NCBI GenBank assembly: GCA_037045455.1 | Contig: JBAOIN010000010.1 | Span: 1 to 64,000, forward strand | Direction: 5' to 3' | DNA length: 64,000 nucleotides | Source: JADKAV01 sp037045455 | GTDB lineage: Bacteria > Actinomycetota > Actinomycetes > S36-B12 > UBA10799 | Part shown: positions 14,670-22,987 of the stretch, piece by piece | How the letters are laid out: the number at the start of each line of letters is the position of its first letter | Numbering within the stretch: the first letter of the stretch is position 1 | Position numbers and translations under genes: made by a program | The notes under the pieces: model-generated | Seen by the model: the letters and a program-made list of their open reading frames with translations, nothing else | Database searches by the model: none | Told to the model about the DNA's origin: nothing

Positions 14670-14675
14670 CCGCCC

Positions 14676-14681
14676 ACTGTA
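14676..14681 (-). promoter_or_regulatory. -10 element for leaderless O-methyltransferase gene
   Basis: TACAGT on the minus strand, six bases, then the GTG start. Confidence 0.6.
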
Positions 14682-14749
14682 GAACCGGGTCAGGCGTTGG
14701 CCTCGCTGCTGATCTGAGCGCGGGCGGCTGTTATTCGCCCGAGGCAGAA

Positions 14750-14800
14750 AGTGGTTGGCCGCCATCAGAGCGGTTGAGCGTTCGCGCGCGGCCAACCAGT
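14750..14800. repeat. Single palindrome in the O-methyltransferase/korA gap
   Basis: The 310-bp divergent gap 14670-14979 holds one clear structure: arms AGTGGTTGGCCGC and GCGGCCAACCAGT, 12 of 13 pairs. The rest is the presumed korA promoter and leader, including TTGACT near 14881 and GAGGA before the TTG start; I see no other feature there. Confidence 0.55.
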
Positions 14801-14979
14801 CACGCGAAGGCTGATCCCCGCGAGTGGCGTGACCGCCGACGGTGACGCGCCGGATGCGTTCAGTGTGCGGCGAGTTAGGCTTGACTGTGTGCATACCCCT
14901 GCTCGGCGTCGATGTCGCCTGATCTCGCATAACCCTGCGTAGGCCACCCACACGAGCAGTACGAACGAGGATCGAAGCG

Positions 14980-16832
14980 TTGGCAACTAGTCCGAAGAAG
15001 ACGGTGCGTCTGAACCGCGTCGTCGTGCGATTCGCCGGTGACTCCGGCGACGGCATGCAATTGACCGGCGACCGTTTCACCTGGGAATCCGCGGCGGGCG
15101 GCAACGACCTGTCCACACTGCCCGACTTCCCGGCGGAGATCCGTGCCCCGCAGGGCACGCTGCCCGGCGTCAGTGCTTTCCAGCTGCACTTCGCCGACCA
15201 CGACATCTTCACCCCCGGCGACTCCCCCGACGTTCTGGTCGCGATGAACCCGGCGGCTCTGATGGCCAGCCTGCCGCTGCTCAAGCCGGGCGCCGAGATC
15301 ATCGTCAACACTGACGAGTTCAGCAAACGCAATCTGACGAAGATCGGGCTTGCCTGAAAGCCCACTGGACGACGGGACGCTGTCCAACTACTCGGTGCAC
15401 CCGGTCGCCCTGACCTCCCTGACGGTCGAGGCGCTCAGCGGATTCGACCTCGGCAAGAAGGACGCCGAGCGCGCCAAGAACATGTTCGCGCTCGGGCTGT
15501 TGAGTTGGCTCTATCACCGCGATCTCGAGGCAACCGAGGAGTTCCTGGCAGAGAAGTTCTCCCGCAAGCCGGAGATCCTCAAAGCCAACGTGGCGGCCCT
15601 ACATGCAGGCTTCAACTACGGCGACACGACCGAGGACTTCGTCGTGCGCTACGAGGTCTCCGCTGCACCCATGCCGCCCGGAACCTACCGCAACATCAGC
15701 GGCAACCTGGCACTGTCTTACGGGCTGATCGCCGCTGCCCGGCTTGCGAAACTGCCGATGTTCCTCGGCTCCTATCCGATCACCCCGGCCAGCGACATCC
15801 TGCACGAGCTGAGCAAGCACAAGCAGTTCAACGTCACCACGTTCCAAGCCGAGGACGAGATCGCCGGCATCGGCGCGGCGCTCGGCGCGGCGTACGGCGG
15901 GGCGCTGGGCGTGACCACCACCAGCGGTCCAGGGCTCGCACTGAAGAGCGAGACCATCGGCTTGGCCGTGGCCACGGAACTCCCGCTGATCGTGGTTGAC
16001 GTACAGCGCGGCGGGCCGTCCACGGGTCTGCCAACGAAGACCGAACAGGCGGATCTTCTGCAGGCGCTTTACGGCCGCAACGGCGAGGCACCCGTAGCCG
16101 TTGTCGCCCCATGCAGCCCGGCGGACTGCTTCGACGCGGCACTGGAAGCGGCACGGATCGCGGTGACGTACCGGACCCCGGTGTTGCTGCTGTCCGACGG
16201 GTACCTCGCCAACGGCCAGGAACCCTGGGCCATTCCCGAGCTCGCGGACCTGCCCCACATCGACCCGCAGTTCGCCACCGAGCCCAACGGCGAGGACGGC
16301 CAGTTCCTGCCGTTCCTGCGCGACCCGCAGACGCTGGCCCGGCCGTGGGCGGTTCCGGGCACACCTGGTCTGGCGCACCGGATCGGTGGTATCGAGAAGG
16401 CCAACAAGACCGGCAACATCTCCTACGACCCGGACAACCACGACACGATGGTGCGGCTGCGGCAGGCCAAGATCGACGGCATCGACGTTCCCGATCTCAT
16501 GGTCGACGATCCGGACGGCGCAGATCTGCTGGTGATCGGCTGGGGCTCCACCTATGGCCCGATCACGGCGGGCGTGCGCCGGGTGCGCAACGCCGGCGGC
16601 AAGGTCGCCCAGGCCCACTTGCGCCACCTCAACCCCATGCCCCGGAACACCGGCGAGGTGTTGCGGCGTTACCGCAAGGTGCTTGGTGCCCGAGATGAAC
16701 CTGGGGCAGTTGAGCCTTCTGCTGCGCGGCAAGTTCCTCGTGGATGCGGTCGGGTTCAACCAGGTGCGCGGCCTGCCCTTCACCGCGCCACAGATGGAAG
16801 AGGTCATCCAGGGAATGCTGGAGGACGTGTGA
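14980..16832 (+). CDS. korA: 2-oxoacid:ferredoxin oxidoreductase alpha subunit (two frame breaks)
   Basis: KorA carries a gamma-type domain at its N-terminus (VVVRFAGDSGDGMQLTGDRF) fused to the alpha domain (GSYPITPASDILHELSKH, TTTSGPGLALKSE, DVQRGGPSTGLPTKTEQ), the layout of mycobacterial KorA. With KorB it oxidises 2-oxoglutarate (or pyruvate) with CoA, reducing ferredoxin. The reading frame changes near 15350 (CTTGCCT) and near 16685; one-base gains there account for both, and the true end is LRGKFLVDAVGFNQVRG.. to MLEDV at 16832. The TTG start has GAGGA eight bases upstream. TGATG overlap links it to korB. Confidence 0.92.
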
Positions 16833-17803
16833 TGAGTGAACTCACGCTGAAAGCCAAGGACTTCAAGAGCGACCAGGAGGTCCGCTGGTGCCCCGGTTGC
16901 GGCGACTACGCGATCCTCGCCGCAGTGCAGTCGTTCCTGCCCGAACTCGGCCGCTCCCCCGACGACATCGTGTTCGTCTCCGGCATCGGTTGCTCGTCGC
17001 GCTTCCCGTACTACCTGTCCACCTACGGCGTGCACTCCATCCACGGCCGCGCCCCGGCCATCGCCACTGGCCTGGCAGTCAGCCGGCCGGACCTCGACGT
17101 GTGGGTCGTGACCGGTGACGGCGATGCGCTCTCGATCGGCGGCAACCACCTGATCCACGCTTTGCGTCGCAATGTGAACCTGACGATCCTGCTGTTCAAC
17201 AACCGGATCTACGGGCTGACGAAGGGCCAGTACTCGCCCACGTCGGAACCTGGCAAGGTCACGAAGTCCACGCCGGTCGGATCGGTGGACCGGCCGTTCA
17301 ACCCGGTCTCGCTGGCCCTCGGTGCCGACGCCACGTTCGTGGCCCGCACGATCGACTCCGACCGGCAGCATTTGGTCGAAGTGCTGCGGGCGGCCGCCCA
17401 GCACCGCGGGACGTCGCTGGTCGAGATCTATCAGAACTGCAACATCTTCAACGACGGTGCGTTCGACCTCGTGAAGGACCCGGGCATCCGCGACGAGCAC
17501 CTGATCCGGCTGCGCGCCGGCGAGCCCGTCGTGCTGGGCGACCACAAGGTGGTGCGGGACGGTTTCGGTCTGGCGGTGAGCACCGAGGGCGAGGCCGTCG
17601 TGCACGACCCGACGGATTTGGACCTGGCATTCGCGCTGTCCAGGTTGTCCGGCAGCCAGCTCGATCACACGCCGATCGGCATCTTCCGGCAGGTGCAGCG
17701 GCCGGTGTACGACGACGAGGTGCGCGCACAGGTCGACGACAGTGCCGATGAAGCGCAGTTGCGGACCCTGCTCACCGGGCCGGATCCCTGGACCGTGCGC
17801 TGA
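16832..17803 (+). CDS. korB: 2-oxoacid:ferredoxin oxidoreductase beta subunit
   Basis: The 323-residue beta subunit binds thiamine diphosphate and a [4Fe-4S] cluster: VRWCPGCGDYAIL near residue 18, GIGCSSRFPYY near 51, VVTGDGDALSIGGNH with the ThDP/Mg motif, and NNRIYGLTKGQYSPT. The ATG overlaps the korA stop (TGATG). Together they form the oxygen-tolerant KorAB used by many actinobacteria in the TCA cycle. No ferredoxin gene is adjacent, but a two-cluster ferredoxin-type subunit is encoded 1.7 kb upstream on the other strand. Confidence 0.95.
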   Translation: MSELTLKAKDFKSDQEVRWCPGCGDYAILAAVQSFLPELGRSPDDIVFVSGIGCSSRFPYYLSTYGVHSIHGRAPAIATGLAVSRPDLDVWVVTGDGDALSIGGNHLIHALRRNVNLTILLFNNRIYGLTKGQYSPTSEPGKVTKSTPVGSVDRPFNPVSLALGADATFVARTIDSDRQHLVEVLRAAAQHRGTSLVEIYQNCNIFNDGAFDLVKDPGIRDEHLIRLRAGEPVVLGDHKVVRDGFGLAVSTEGEAVVHDPTDLDLAFALSRLSGSQLDHTPIGIFRQVQRPVYDDEVRAQVDDSADEAQLRTLLTGPDPWTVR

Positions 17804-18696
17804 GGACCGACCGGGCCGGACTTGCGTACGGCCTTGCCGCTTACAGCTTGTGGGGTCTCTTCCCGCTGTACTGGCCACTGCTGGAACCCGCGTCGGCGTG
17901 GGAGATCCTCGGCCACCGGATGGTGTGGAGCTTCGCGTTCCTGCTGCTGATCAACGCCGTTGTGCGCACCGGGTGGGGACAGATCCGCACCGCGCTGGCG
18001 ACACCACGCACGCGCTGGCTGCTGTTGACCGCCGCTGTCCTGGTCTCGGCAAACTGGGGCGTCTACATCTGGGCAGTGAACAACGGCTACGTCGTCGAAG
18101 CGTCGCTGGGGTACTTCATCAATCCGCTGGTCTCGGTGGCGCTGGGGGTCATCGTGCTGGGGGAGCGGTTGCGACGCGTGCAGTGGATGGCCGTGGGCAT
18201 TGCCGTGGGCGCTGTCCTGGTGCTGACCGTCTCCTACGGCAGACCGCCGTGGATCGCGTTGATACTCGCCTTCTCGTTCGGGCTGTATGGCTTGGTCCGC
18301 AAACAGGCTGGCGTACAAGCCATCCCGGCTCTGACGGTGGAGACCGCATTCCAGACCCCCTTCGCGCTGGCGTTCTTCGCCGTCCTGGCCGCACATGGCT
18401 CGCTGACGTTCGGGAACGAGCCGGGCAAGTCGGTGCTGATGGCCACGGCCGGCATCGCGACCACGATTCCGCTGTTGCTGTTCGGGGCGGCCGCGATCCG
18501 GCTGCCACTGGTCGCGCTGGGAATCCTGCAGTACCTGACCCCCGTCATCCAGTTCACGCTGGGCGTCACGGTGTTCGGCGAGCAGATGCCGGCGTTGCGC
18601 TGGGTGGGCTTCGGGCTGGTGTGGATCGCGCTGGTCGTCTTCACGGTCGACGTCGTGCGCAACGCCCGGCGGCCGATGGCCGAAGCGCCGGTGTGA
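17800..18696 (+). CDS. rarD: RarD/EamA-family transporter
   Basis: This ~298-residue membrane protein has ten hydrophobic helices and the RarD opening GLAYGLAAYSLWGLFPLYW, with NWGVYIWAVNNGYVVEASLG and GILQYLTPVIQFTLGV further on. RarD proteins are predicted permeases of unknown substrate (historically linked to chloramphenicol sensitivity). The conserved N-terminus extends upstream of the first standard start (TTG at 17848). The only way to include it without a stop is a CTG at 17800 that overlaps the korB stop (CTGA), or a small indel here. If TTG is used, the first half-helix is lost. Confidence 0.85.
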   Translation: MRTDRAGLAYGLAAYSLWGLFPLYWPLLEPASAWEILGHRMVWSFAFLLLINAVVRTGWGQIRTALATPRTRWLLLTAAVLVSANWGVYIWAVNNGYVVEASLGYFINPLVSVALGVIVLGERLRRVQWMAVGIAVGAVLVLTVSYGRPPWIALILAFSFGLYGLVRKQAGVQAIPALTVETAFQTPFALAFFAVLAAHGSLTFGNEPGKSVLMATAGIATTIPLLLFGAAAIRLPLVALGILQYLTPVIQFTLGVTVFGEQMPALRWVGFGLVWIALVVFTVDVVRNARRPMAEAPV

Positions 18697-18751
18697 CCGC
18701 GCGGTCGTGGCAGACCGTGCAGTTGGAGTCACCTGGCCAGTCTCAGGAAAG

Positions 18752-18773
18752 ACGTGAAGCTTACGTCTTGCAC
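18752..18773. terminator. Hairpin between convergent rarD and GDPD genes
   Basis: AAGACGTgAAG/CTTACGTCTT forms a compact stem with an almost perfect palindrome between two converging genes. Weak outer arms (GTGCAG..CTGCAC) surround it. A two-way terminator role is inferred from position. Confidence 0.5.
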
Positions 18774-18798
18774 CAGCCTGCACGTCTGGCGGGACGGC

Positions 18799-19899
18799 CT
18801 ACTTCAGCGTGTACTTCTTCTTCACGCTCAGCGGGCCGGCCTTGTTCGAACCCTTGGCCGTGTAGGTCAAGGTCACCTTGCCCTTGCCTTTGGTGATCAC
18901 CGAGACTTTGCCTTTCTTGCCCTTCGAAAGCTTTCCCTTGCCGCTGACCTTGACCTTGACCGGGGTGCCGGCGCTGGTTTTGCAGGTCTTCTTCAGCAGC
19001 ACCACTGTGCTGTCCGCGCGCAATTTCTTCGGGGGCTTCGCGCACTTGGCGACGGGCTTCTTGCAGTAGCCGGTCGTGGCCGCCCACTGCTGGTACTGCG
19101 CCGGGTAGTCGGTGATGATGCCGGTCGGTTTCATGTCGGCTGCCAGCGCCCAGCCTTCGGGGTTGTCGCCGCCGGTGAGGATGTTGTACCAGGTGTACGT
19201 GGTGATGCCTGCCTTGGCCAGCGCCGCGTAACTGTCCTTGCTGGAGTTGATGTTGATGACGCCCGCGTACGCTCCCTGGGGCACATCGGAGGCCACAACC
19301 GGGCGCAAGGCGAGCGCGTCCTGGAACCAGATCTGCGGAATCCCAGGCAGCAGCGTCTTGAACTGCAGCAGTTCTGGCTTGAGGAAGGACGGGACCACGA
19401 CGTCGGTGCCGGCTGCCTTGATCTTGGCCGCGTAGTCGTTGACCCAAACCTGATTCGGAGTCTCCGGTTTGTACTCCGGCCACAACTGCAGGTTGTTGTC
19501 CTTGGCGAACTTCAGGACGTCTTCGAACAGCGGGATCGGGCCGGCACCGTTGTTGAGCTCCAAGGACTTGATGTAGGCGATCGGGCTGGTCGAGACCAGA
19601 CCGGTGCCGTTGGTAGTCCGTGACAGGTCGTCGTCGTGCATGATGATCGGCACGTTGTCCGATGTCCAGCGCACGTCGGTCTCGAGGACCTTGACGCCCA
19701 GGTCCCGGGACCGTTCGAACGCCTTCATGGAGTTCTCATAGAAGTACGGGTCCTTGCCTTCGCCGCCGCCGCCGCGGTGGGCGATGAGTTGCGGGACGTA
19801 GCATTTGCTGGCCTGGACATCCGCTGCAGGAGCGGCGACGGCAGGCGCGGCGACGGTAGAAGCGATCAGGGCGGCGGAGAACAGCAAAGGCAGGCGCAC
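18799..19899 (-). CDS. Secreted glycerophosphodiester phosphodiesterase with Lys-rich C-terminal domain
   Basis: The 366-residue protein has a signal peptide (MRLPLLFSAALIASTVAAPA, cleavage after AAPAVAA), then a GDPD domain: AHRGGGGEGKDP with the catalytic His-Arg, ENSMKAFERS, LETDVRWTSDNVPIIMHDD and WPEYKPETP. It should hydrolyse glycerophosphodiesters to glycerol-3-phosphate outside the cell. After residue ~290 comes a repeat-poor but strongly lysine-rich beta domain (KVKVSGKGKLSKGKKGKV), which may bind anionic wall polymers. The GTG follows a TAAGAT -10 element by six bases. Confidence 0.9.
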   Translation of the reverse strand: MRLPLLFSAALIASTVAAPAVAAPAADVQASKCYVPQLIAHRGGGGEGKDPYFYENSMKAFERSRDLGVKVLETDVRWTSDNVPIIMHDDDLSRTTNGTGLVSTSPIAYIKSLELNNGAGPIPLFEDVLKFAKDNNLQLWPEYKPETPNQVWVNDYAAKIKAAGTDVVVPSFLKPELLQFKTLLPGIPQIWFQDALALRPVVASDVPQGAYAGVININSSKDSYAALAKAGITTYTWYNILTGGDNPEGWALAADMKPTGIITDYPAQYQQWAATTGYCKKPVAKCAKPPKKLRADSTVVLLKKTCKTSAGTPVKVKVSGKGKLSKGKKGKVSVITKGKGKVTLTYTAKGSNKAGPLSVKKKYTLK

Positions 19900-19905
19900 G
19901 AGCGG

Positions 19906-19911
19906 ATCTTA
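19906..19911 (-). promoter_or_regulatory. -10 element for leaderless GDPD gene
   Basis: TAAGAT on the minus strand, then CCGCTC and the GTG start at 19899. Confidence 0.65.
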
Positions 19912-19946
19912 TCGCGACGCTGCGATCGCTTTCTCCTTGTGGCTAG

Positions 19947-21443
19947 CTACAGGCCGAGCACCCCGGGATTCAGCAATCGACCAGGATCGACGGCGTCCTT
20001 GGCAGCTCGCAGAACATTGCCGAACAGCGCCGGACGTTGCTGCTGGTACCACGGAACATGGTCACGGCCGACGGCGTGGTGGTGGGTAATGGTGCCGCCG
20101 TTGGCCAGCAACGCGTCACTCACAGACCGCTTGATCCGGTCCCACGTCTCGACCTCCGCGCCGCGTTCGACCGGCATGAGAACTGTGAAGTAGGGGGCTG
20201 CACCATCAGGGTAGGCGTGCGTGAGACGACACGTGACCCGCCCCCGAACGACGGCCCGCACGGCCTCGATCAGAGCCGGCAACCGATCCCAGGTGACGGC
20301 AGTTTCGAACGTCTCGGCGAGAATCCCCAGACTGATGAGCGTGTCCCGCAGATACGGCGCTTCCAGGAAGCCGTCACGCCACTGTGCAGCGCCGGAATCC
20401 TGCAGCTCTCCGTCGCACAGGCCCAGAGCAGCCTGCAACTGCGAGTTCACATCAACGCCGCCTTCGAAGCCGAGGATCAGCAGCGGACGGTCGTCGGAGC
20501 CAGGCGCCTCCAGCCCCTCGATCAGCCGGCAGTTGCTGGGTTGCAGCCCGGACTGCAGCACCGAGCGGATCGCGTCACACCCGGCCGTGAAGTTCGGGAC
20601 ACGCAGCGTCGCCCGTGCCCGATGAGTGGGCTCGGCCATCACGCGCAGCCATGCTTGCGTGATGACGCCTAGCGTCCCCTCGCTGCCGAGCAGCATCCGA
20701 TCGGGGCTGGGGCCGGCCCCACTTGCCGGCAGCCTCCGGGACTCCCATGCCCCACTCGGCGTGATGGCTCGCACGCTCTCGGCCATGTCGTCGATGTGGG
20801 TCGGCCCGGAGGCGAAGTGGCCGCCGGCGCGGGTTGCGATCCAGCCACCCACGGTGCAGAACTCGAAGGACTGCGGGAAGAAGCGGCTGGTGAGACCGTG
20901 GGGTTTGAGTTGTTCCTGCAGACGCGGACCCGAAGCGCCGGCTTGCACCAGGGCACTGCGCGAGACCTGATCGACGTCCAGCACCCGGTCCAGCCTGCTC
21001 AGGTCCAGGCTCACGACGCCGTTGTAAGCGTCGAGGGCCCGGGGCTCGATCCCGCCAACGACACTGGTGCCACCGCCATACGGGATTACCGCAGCGTTCT
21101 GGTCGGCGCACCATTCAAGGATCTGCTCAACGTCGTTCTCGGTTTCCGGCAAGGCCACGAAGTCCGGTGCGTTGCCGAAGTCCCCGCGGAATCCGCGCAC
21201 GATGTCCCGGTAGGCCTTGCCCAAGGCGTGGGTCGCGCGTGCGTGGTTGTCGGTGCGAGCGATTTGGGCGAGGTCCCCGGGCTGCAAGCGTGGCGGCGGA
21301 ATCATCGCCCGTTCCAACGGCACCGGCTCCTCGGGGTCGAGCCGGCCGAATCCCAGATGATCGACGATGCCGGGGGCGGCGGCAGCGATCTGTTCGGGCG
21401 TCAGGGCCCGATCAACGCCACCCCAGCCCCAGTGCTTGCGCAT
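19947..21443 (-). CDS. FAD-linked oxidase, alkyldihydroxyacetonephosphate synthase-like
   Basis: The 498-residue flavoprotein has the PCMH FAD-binding signature VIPYGGGTSVVGGIEPR near residue 130, FFPQSFEFCTVGGWIATRAGG near 215, and GSEGTLGVITQAWLRV, and ends with the AGPS-type motifs TITHHHAVGRDHVPWY and KDAVDPGRLLNPGVLGL. These, and MRKHWGWGGVD at the N-terminus, match bacterial homologues of alkylglycerone-phosphate synthase, which makes ether-lipid precursors in eukaryotes; in actinobacteria the substrate is unproven. The ATG at 21443 lies just after TAGTCT. A longer open frame continues upstream into a repeat and is rejected. Confidence 0.85.
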   Translation of the reverse strand: MRKHWGWGGVDRALTPEQIAAAAPGIVDHLGFGRLDPEEPVPLERAMIPPPRLQPGDLAQIARTDNHARATHALGKAYRDIVRGFRGDFGNAPDFVALPETENDVEQILEWCADQNAAVIPYGGGTSVVGGIEPRALDAYNGVVSLDLSRLDRVLDVDQVSRSALVQAGASGPRLQEQLKPHGLTSRFFPQSFEFCTVGGWIATRAGGHFASGPTHIDDMAESVRAITPSGAWESRRLPASGAGPSPDRMLLGSEGTLGVITQAWLRVMAEPTHRARATLRVPNFTAGCDAIRSVLQSGLQPSNCRLIEGLEAPGSDDRPLLILGFEGGVDVNSQLQAALGLCDGELQDSGAAQWRDGFLEAPYLRDTLISLGILAETFETAVTWDRLPALIEAVRAVVRGRVTCRLTHAYPDGAAPYFTVLMPVERGAEVETWDRIKRSVSDALLANGGTITHHHAVGRDHVPWYQQQRPALFGNVLRAAKDAVDPGRLLNPGVLGL

Positions 21444-21462
21444 GCACCTCAGACTAGGGCGC

Positions 21463-21560
21463 GTACAGAACTGGGCGAAGAACGCATCGACACGCCAGCA
21501 GTCAGGTAGCTGTCCCGGCGTGTCGAGCATTCCATGACCCTGATCGGCCCAGTTATGTAC
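21463..21560. repeat. Nested palindrome upstream of the FAD oxidase gene
   Basis: Outer arms GTACAGAACTGGGC (21463-21476) and GCCCAGTTATGTAC (21547-21560) match at 13 of 14 pairs; inner arms CGACACGCC (21488-21496) and GGCGTGTCG (21517-21525) are perfect. The A-B..B'-A' layout is shared with other palindromes of this window. Confidence 0.65.
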
Positions 21561-21608
21561 GGTCGCTGCCTCGGCTTTAGCGGAGGCCGTGCAACCTTGC
21601 GCGCTTGG

Positions 21609-21768
21609 GGAAGCACTGAGCAATGCTGTTCCGAGCGAAACGCGGCTGAGGGTGTGAGATGCAAGCCGCGCATCGCGGGTCATAGCAGCGCTATGGCACT
21701 CGATGTGGGGCGAGGCAGATCGCGCGCTCAGGCGGGTTGCAGCCGGGACATTATTGATCAGTGGTTCC
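21609..21768. mobile_element. MITE-like repeat, copy 2
   Basis: The left end reads GGAAGCACTGAGCAATGCTG and the right end ATTGATCAGTGGTTCC. The central CATAGCAGCGCTATG is conserved, while the outer stem has diverged more than in copies 1 and 3. Its right edge lies immediately before the acyl-CoA dehydrogenase promoter and start, so it may influence expression of that gene. Confidence 0.72.
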
Positions 21769-21774
21769 ATGGAC

Positions 21775-21780
21775 CACAAT
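21775..21780 (+). promoter_or_regulatory. -10 element for leaderless acyl-CoA dehydrogenase gene
   Basis: CACAAT, six bases, then ATG at 21787. It begins seven bases after the MITE-like element ends, so any -35 contact falls within the element. Confidence 0.5.
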
Positions 21781-21786
21781 CAACCC

Positions 21787-22902
21787 ATGGCACCCTTCCT
21801 GACCGCCGAACGCGCTGCACTGGCTGACTCCGTGCGGGCATTCAGCGCAAACCAGATCGCGCCGAACCTGCCCGAGTGGGAGCGCGCCGGCGAACTCCCC
21901 CGCGACCTGCACAAGCAGGCAGCGGCATTGGGTTTGCTGGGGGTCGGTTACCCCGAAGAAGTCGGCGGCAGTGGTGGGGACCTGGGCGACATCTGCGTAG
22001 TGACCGAAGCGGTGCTGGCCGGCGGCGGTTCCGGTGGCGTGATCGCCGGGCTGTTCACTCATGGCATCGCGATCCCGCACATCATCGACTCCGGGAACCA
22101 GGACCTGATCGAGCAGTGGGTGCGGCCGGTACTGGCCGGGGAGAAGATCGCCTGTCTGGCAGTCACCGAGCCAGGCGGTGGGTCCGACGTGGCCAATCTG
22201 GGCACCCGGGCCGACGGTTCAGGCGACTCCTGGGTGCTCAACGGGAGCAAGACGTTCATCACCTCCGGAGCCCGCGCGGACGTCGCGGTCATGGCAGCGA
22301 GACTCCACTCGACGCCAGGAGCCGCCGGAGTCGGGCTCTTCGCAGTCCCCACCGACCAGCGAGGCTTCCAGGTCTCGCGAACCCTGGACAAACTCGGCTG
22401 GCACTGCAGCGACACCGCCGAGATCGGGCTGGTCGACGCGCGCGGTGAGTTGATCACCGCTGAGGGGTTCGCCTCATTGGCGCGACATTTCGCGACCGAG
22501 CGGCTCTCGCTAGGGGTAACCGGGTATGCCACCGCCGCGCGGTGTGTGGACCTCGCGCGCGATTGGATCATGGCCCGCGAGACGTTCGGCCGGCCGCTGG
22601 CCGCGCGGCAGGTGGTCCGGCACATGTTCGTGGAGATGAACCGGGTGACCGAGGTGGCCCGCAGTTTCATCCGCGGTGTGGCCGACGAGCAAATCACCGT
22701 GCTGGATGCGATCTACGCGAAGAAGACCGGGGTGGACTGCGCGGCGTTCGTGACCGACCGGGCGGTGCAGCTGCTGGGTGGGATGGGGTACGTGTCGGAC
22801 GGTGAGGTGGAGCGGCACTACCGCGATGCCCGGATCCTGGGGATCGGCGGTGGCGCGGACGAGGTGATGGCGGATCTGGCGGCGCGGTTGCTGGGTCTGT
22901 GA
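21787..22902 (+). CDS. Acyl-CoA dehydrogenase
   Basis: The 371-residue flavoprotein should oxidise acyl-CoA to trans-2-enoyl-CoA. Seen motifs: LGVGYPEEVGGSGGD near residue 50, CLAVTEPGGGSDVANL (FAD/acyl binding) near 122, WVLNGSKTFITSGARAD near 148, and AVQLLGGMGYVSDGEVERHY near the C-terminus, where the residue in the catalytic Glu region is acidic (DGEVERHYRDARI). The start at 21787 was chosen from the -10 spacing; an in-frame ATG at 21769 would lie in the end of the repeat. It may serve beta-oxidation with fadAB at 58-61 kb. Chain-length preference unknown. Confidence 0.9.
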   Translation: MAPFLTAERAALADSVRAFSANQIAPNLPEWERAGELPRDLHKQAAALGLLGVGYPEEVGGSGGDLGDICVVTEAVLAGGGSGGVIAGLFTHGIAIPHIIDSGNQDLIEQWVRPVLAGEKIACLAVTEPGGGSDVANLGTRADGSGDSWVLNGSKTFITSGARADVAVMAARLHSTPGAAGVGLFAVPTDQRGFQVSRTLDKLGWHCSDTAEIGLVDARGELITAEGFASLARHFATERLSLGVTGYATAARCVDLARDWIMARETFGRPLAARQVVRHMFVEMNRVTEVARSFIRGVADEQITVLDAIYAKKTGVDCAAFVTDRAVQLLGGMGYVSDGEVERHYRDARILGIGGGADEVMADLAARLLGL

Positions 22903-22910
22903 CCAAGATC

Positions 22911-22986
22911 GTTTGTTGCGTTGTCGTCGCTAATCTCGGCGTGTCATGTCAACAACGCGACAGCGGCGGCAACTTCGCGACAACAC
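22911..22986. repeat. Palindrome family D between convergent genes
   Basis: It starts GTTTGTTGCGTTGTCGTCGC and ends CGGCAACTTCGCGACAACAC, with inner CGGCGTGTC. It is the same ~76-nt sequence as 40905-40980 in the opposite orientation. It fills the gap between acyl-CoA dehydrogenase and the polyprenyl synthase and is a likely two-way terminator. Confidence 0.75.
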
Positions 22987-22987
22987 C

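Noticed and set aside
15350..17803. Apparent KorA-KorB fusion protein
   Set aside because: The joining arises because a one-base gain near 16685 puts the end of korA out of frame. The true korA end and the TGATG start of korB are both visible.
15599..17878. 759-codon open frame on the minus strand across korAB
   Set aside because: Antisense shadow of korA and korB; no recognisable domain and it spans two genes.
19947..21779. 610-residue version of the FAD oxidase starting inside the MITE-like repeat
   Set aside because: Family similarity begins at MRKHWGWGG (21443), where a -10-like box lies just upstream; the extra residues are translation of repeat sequence.
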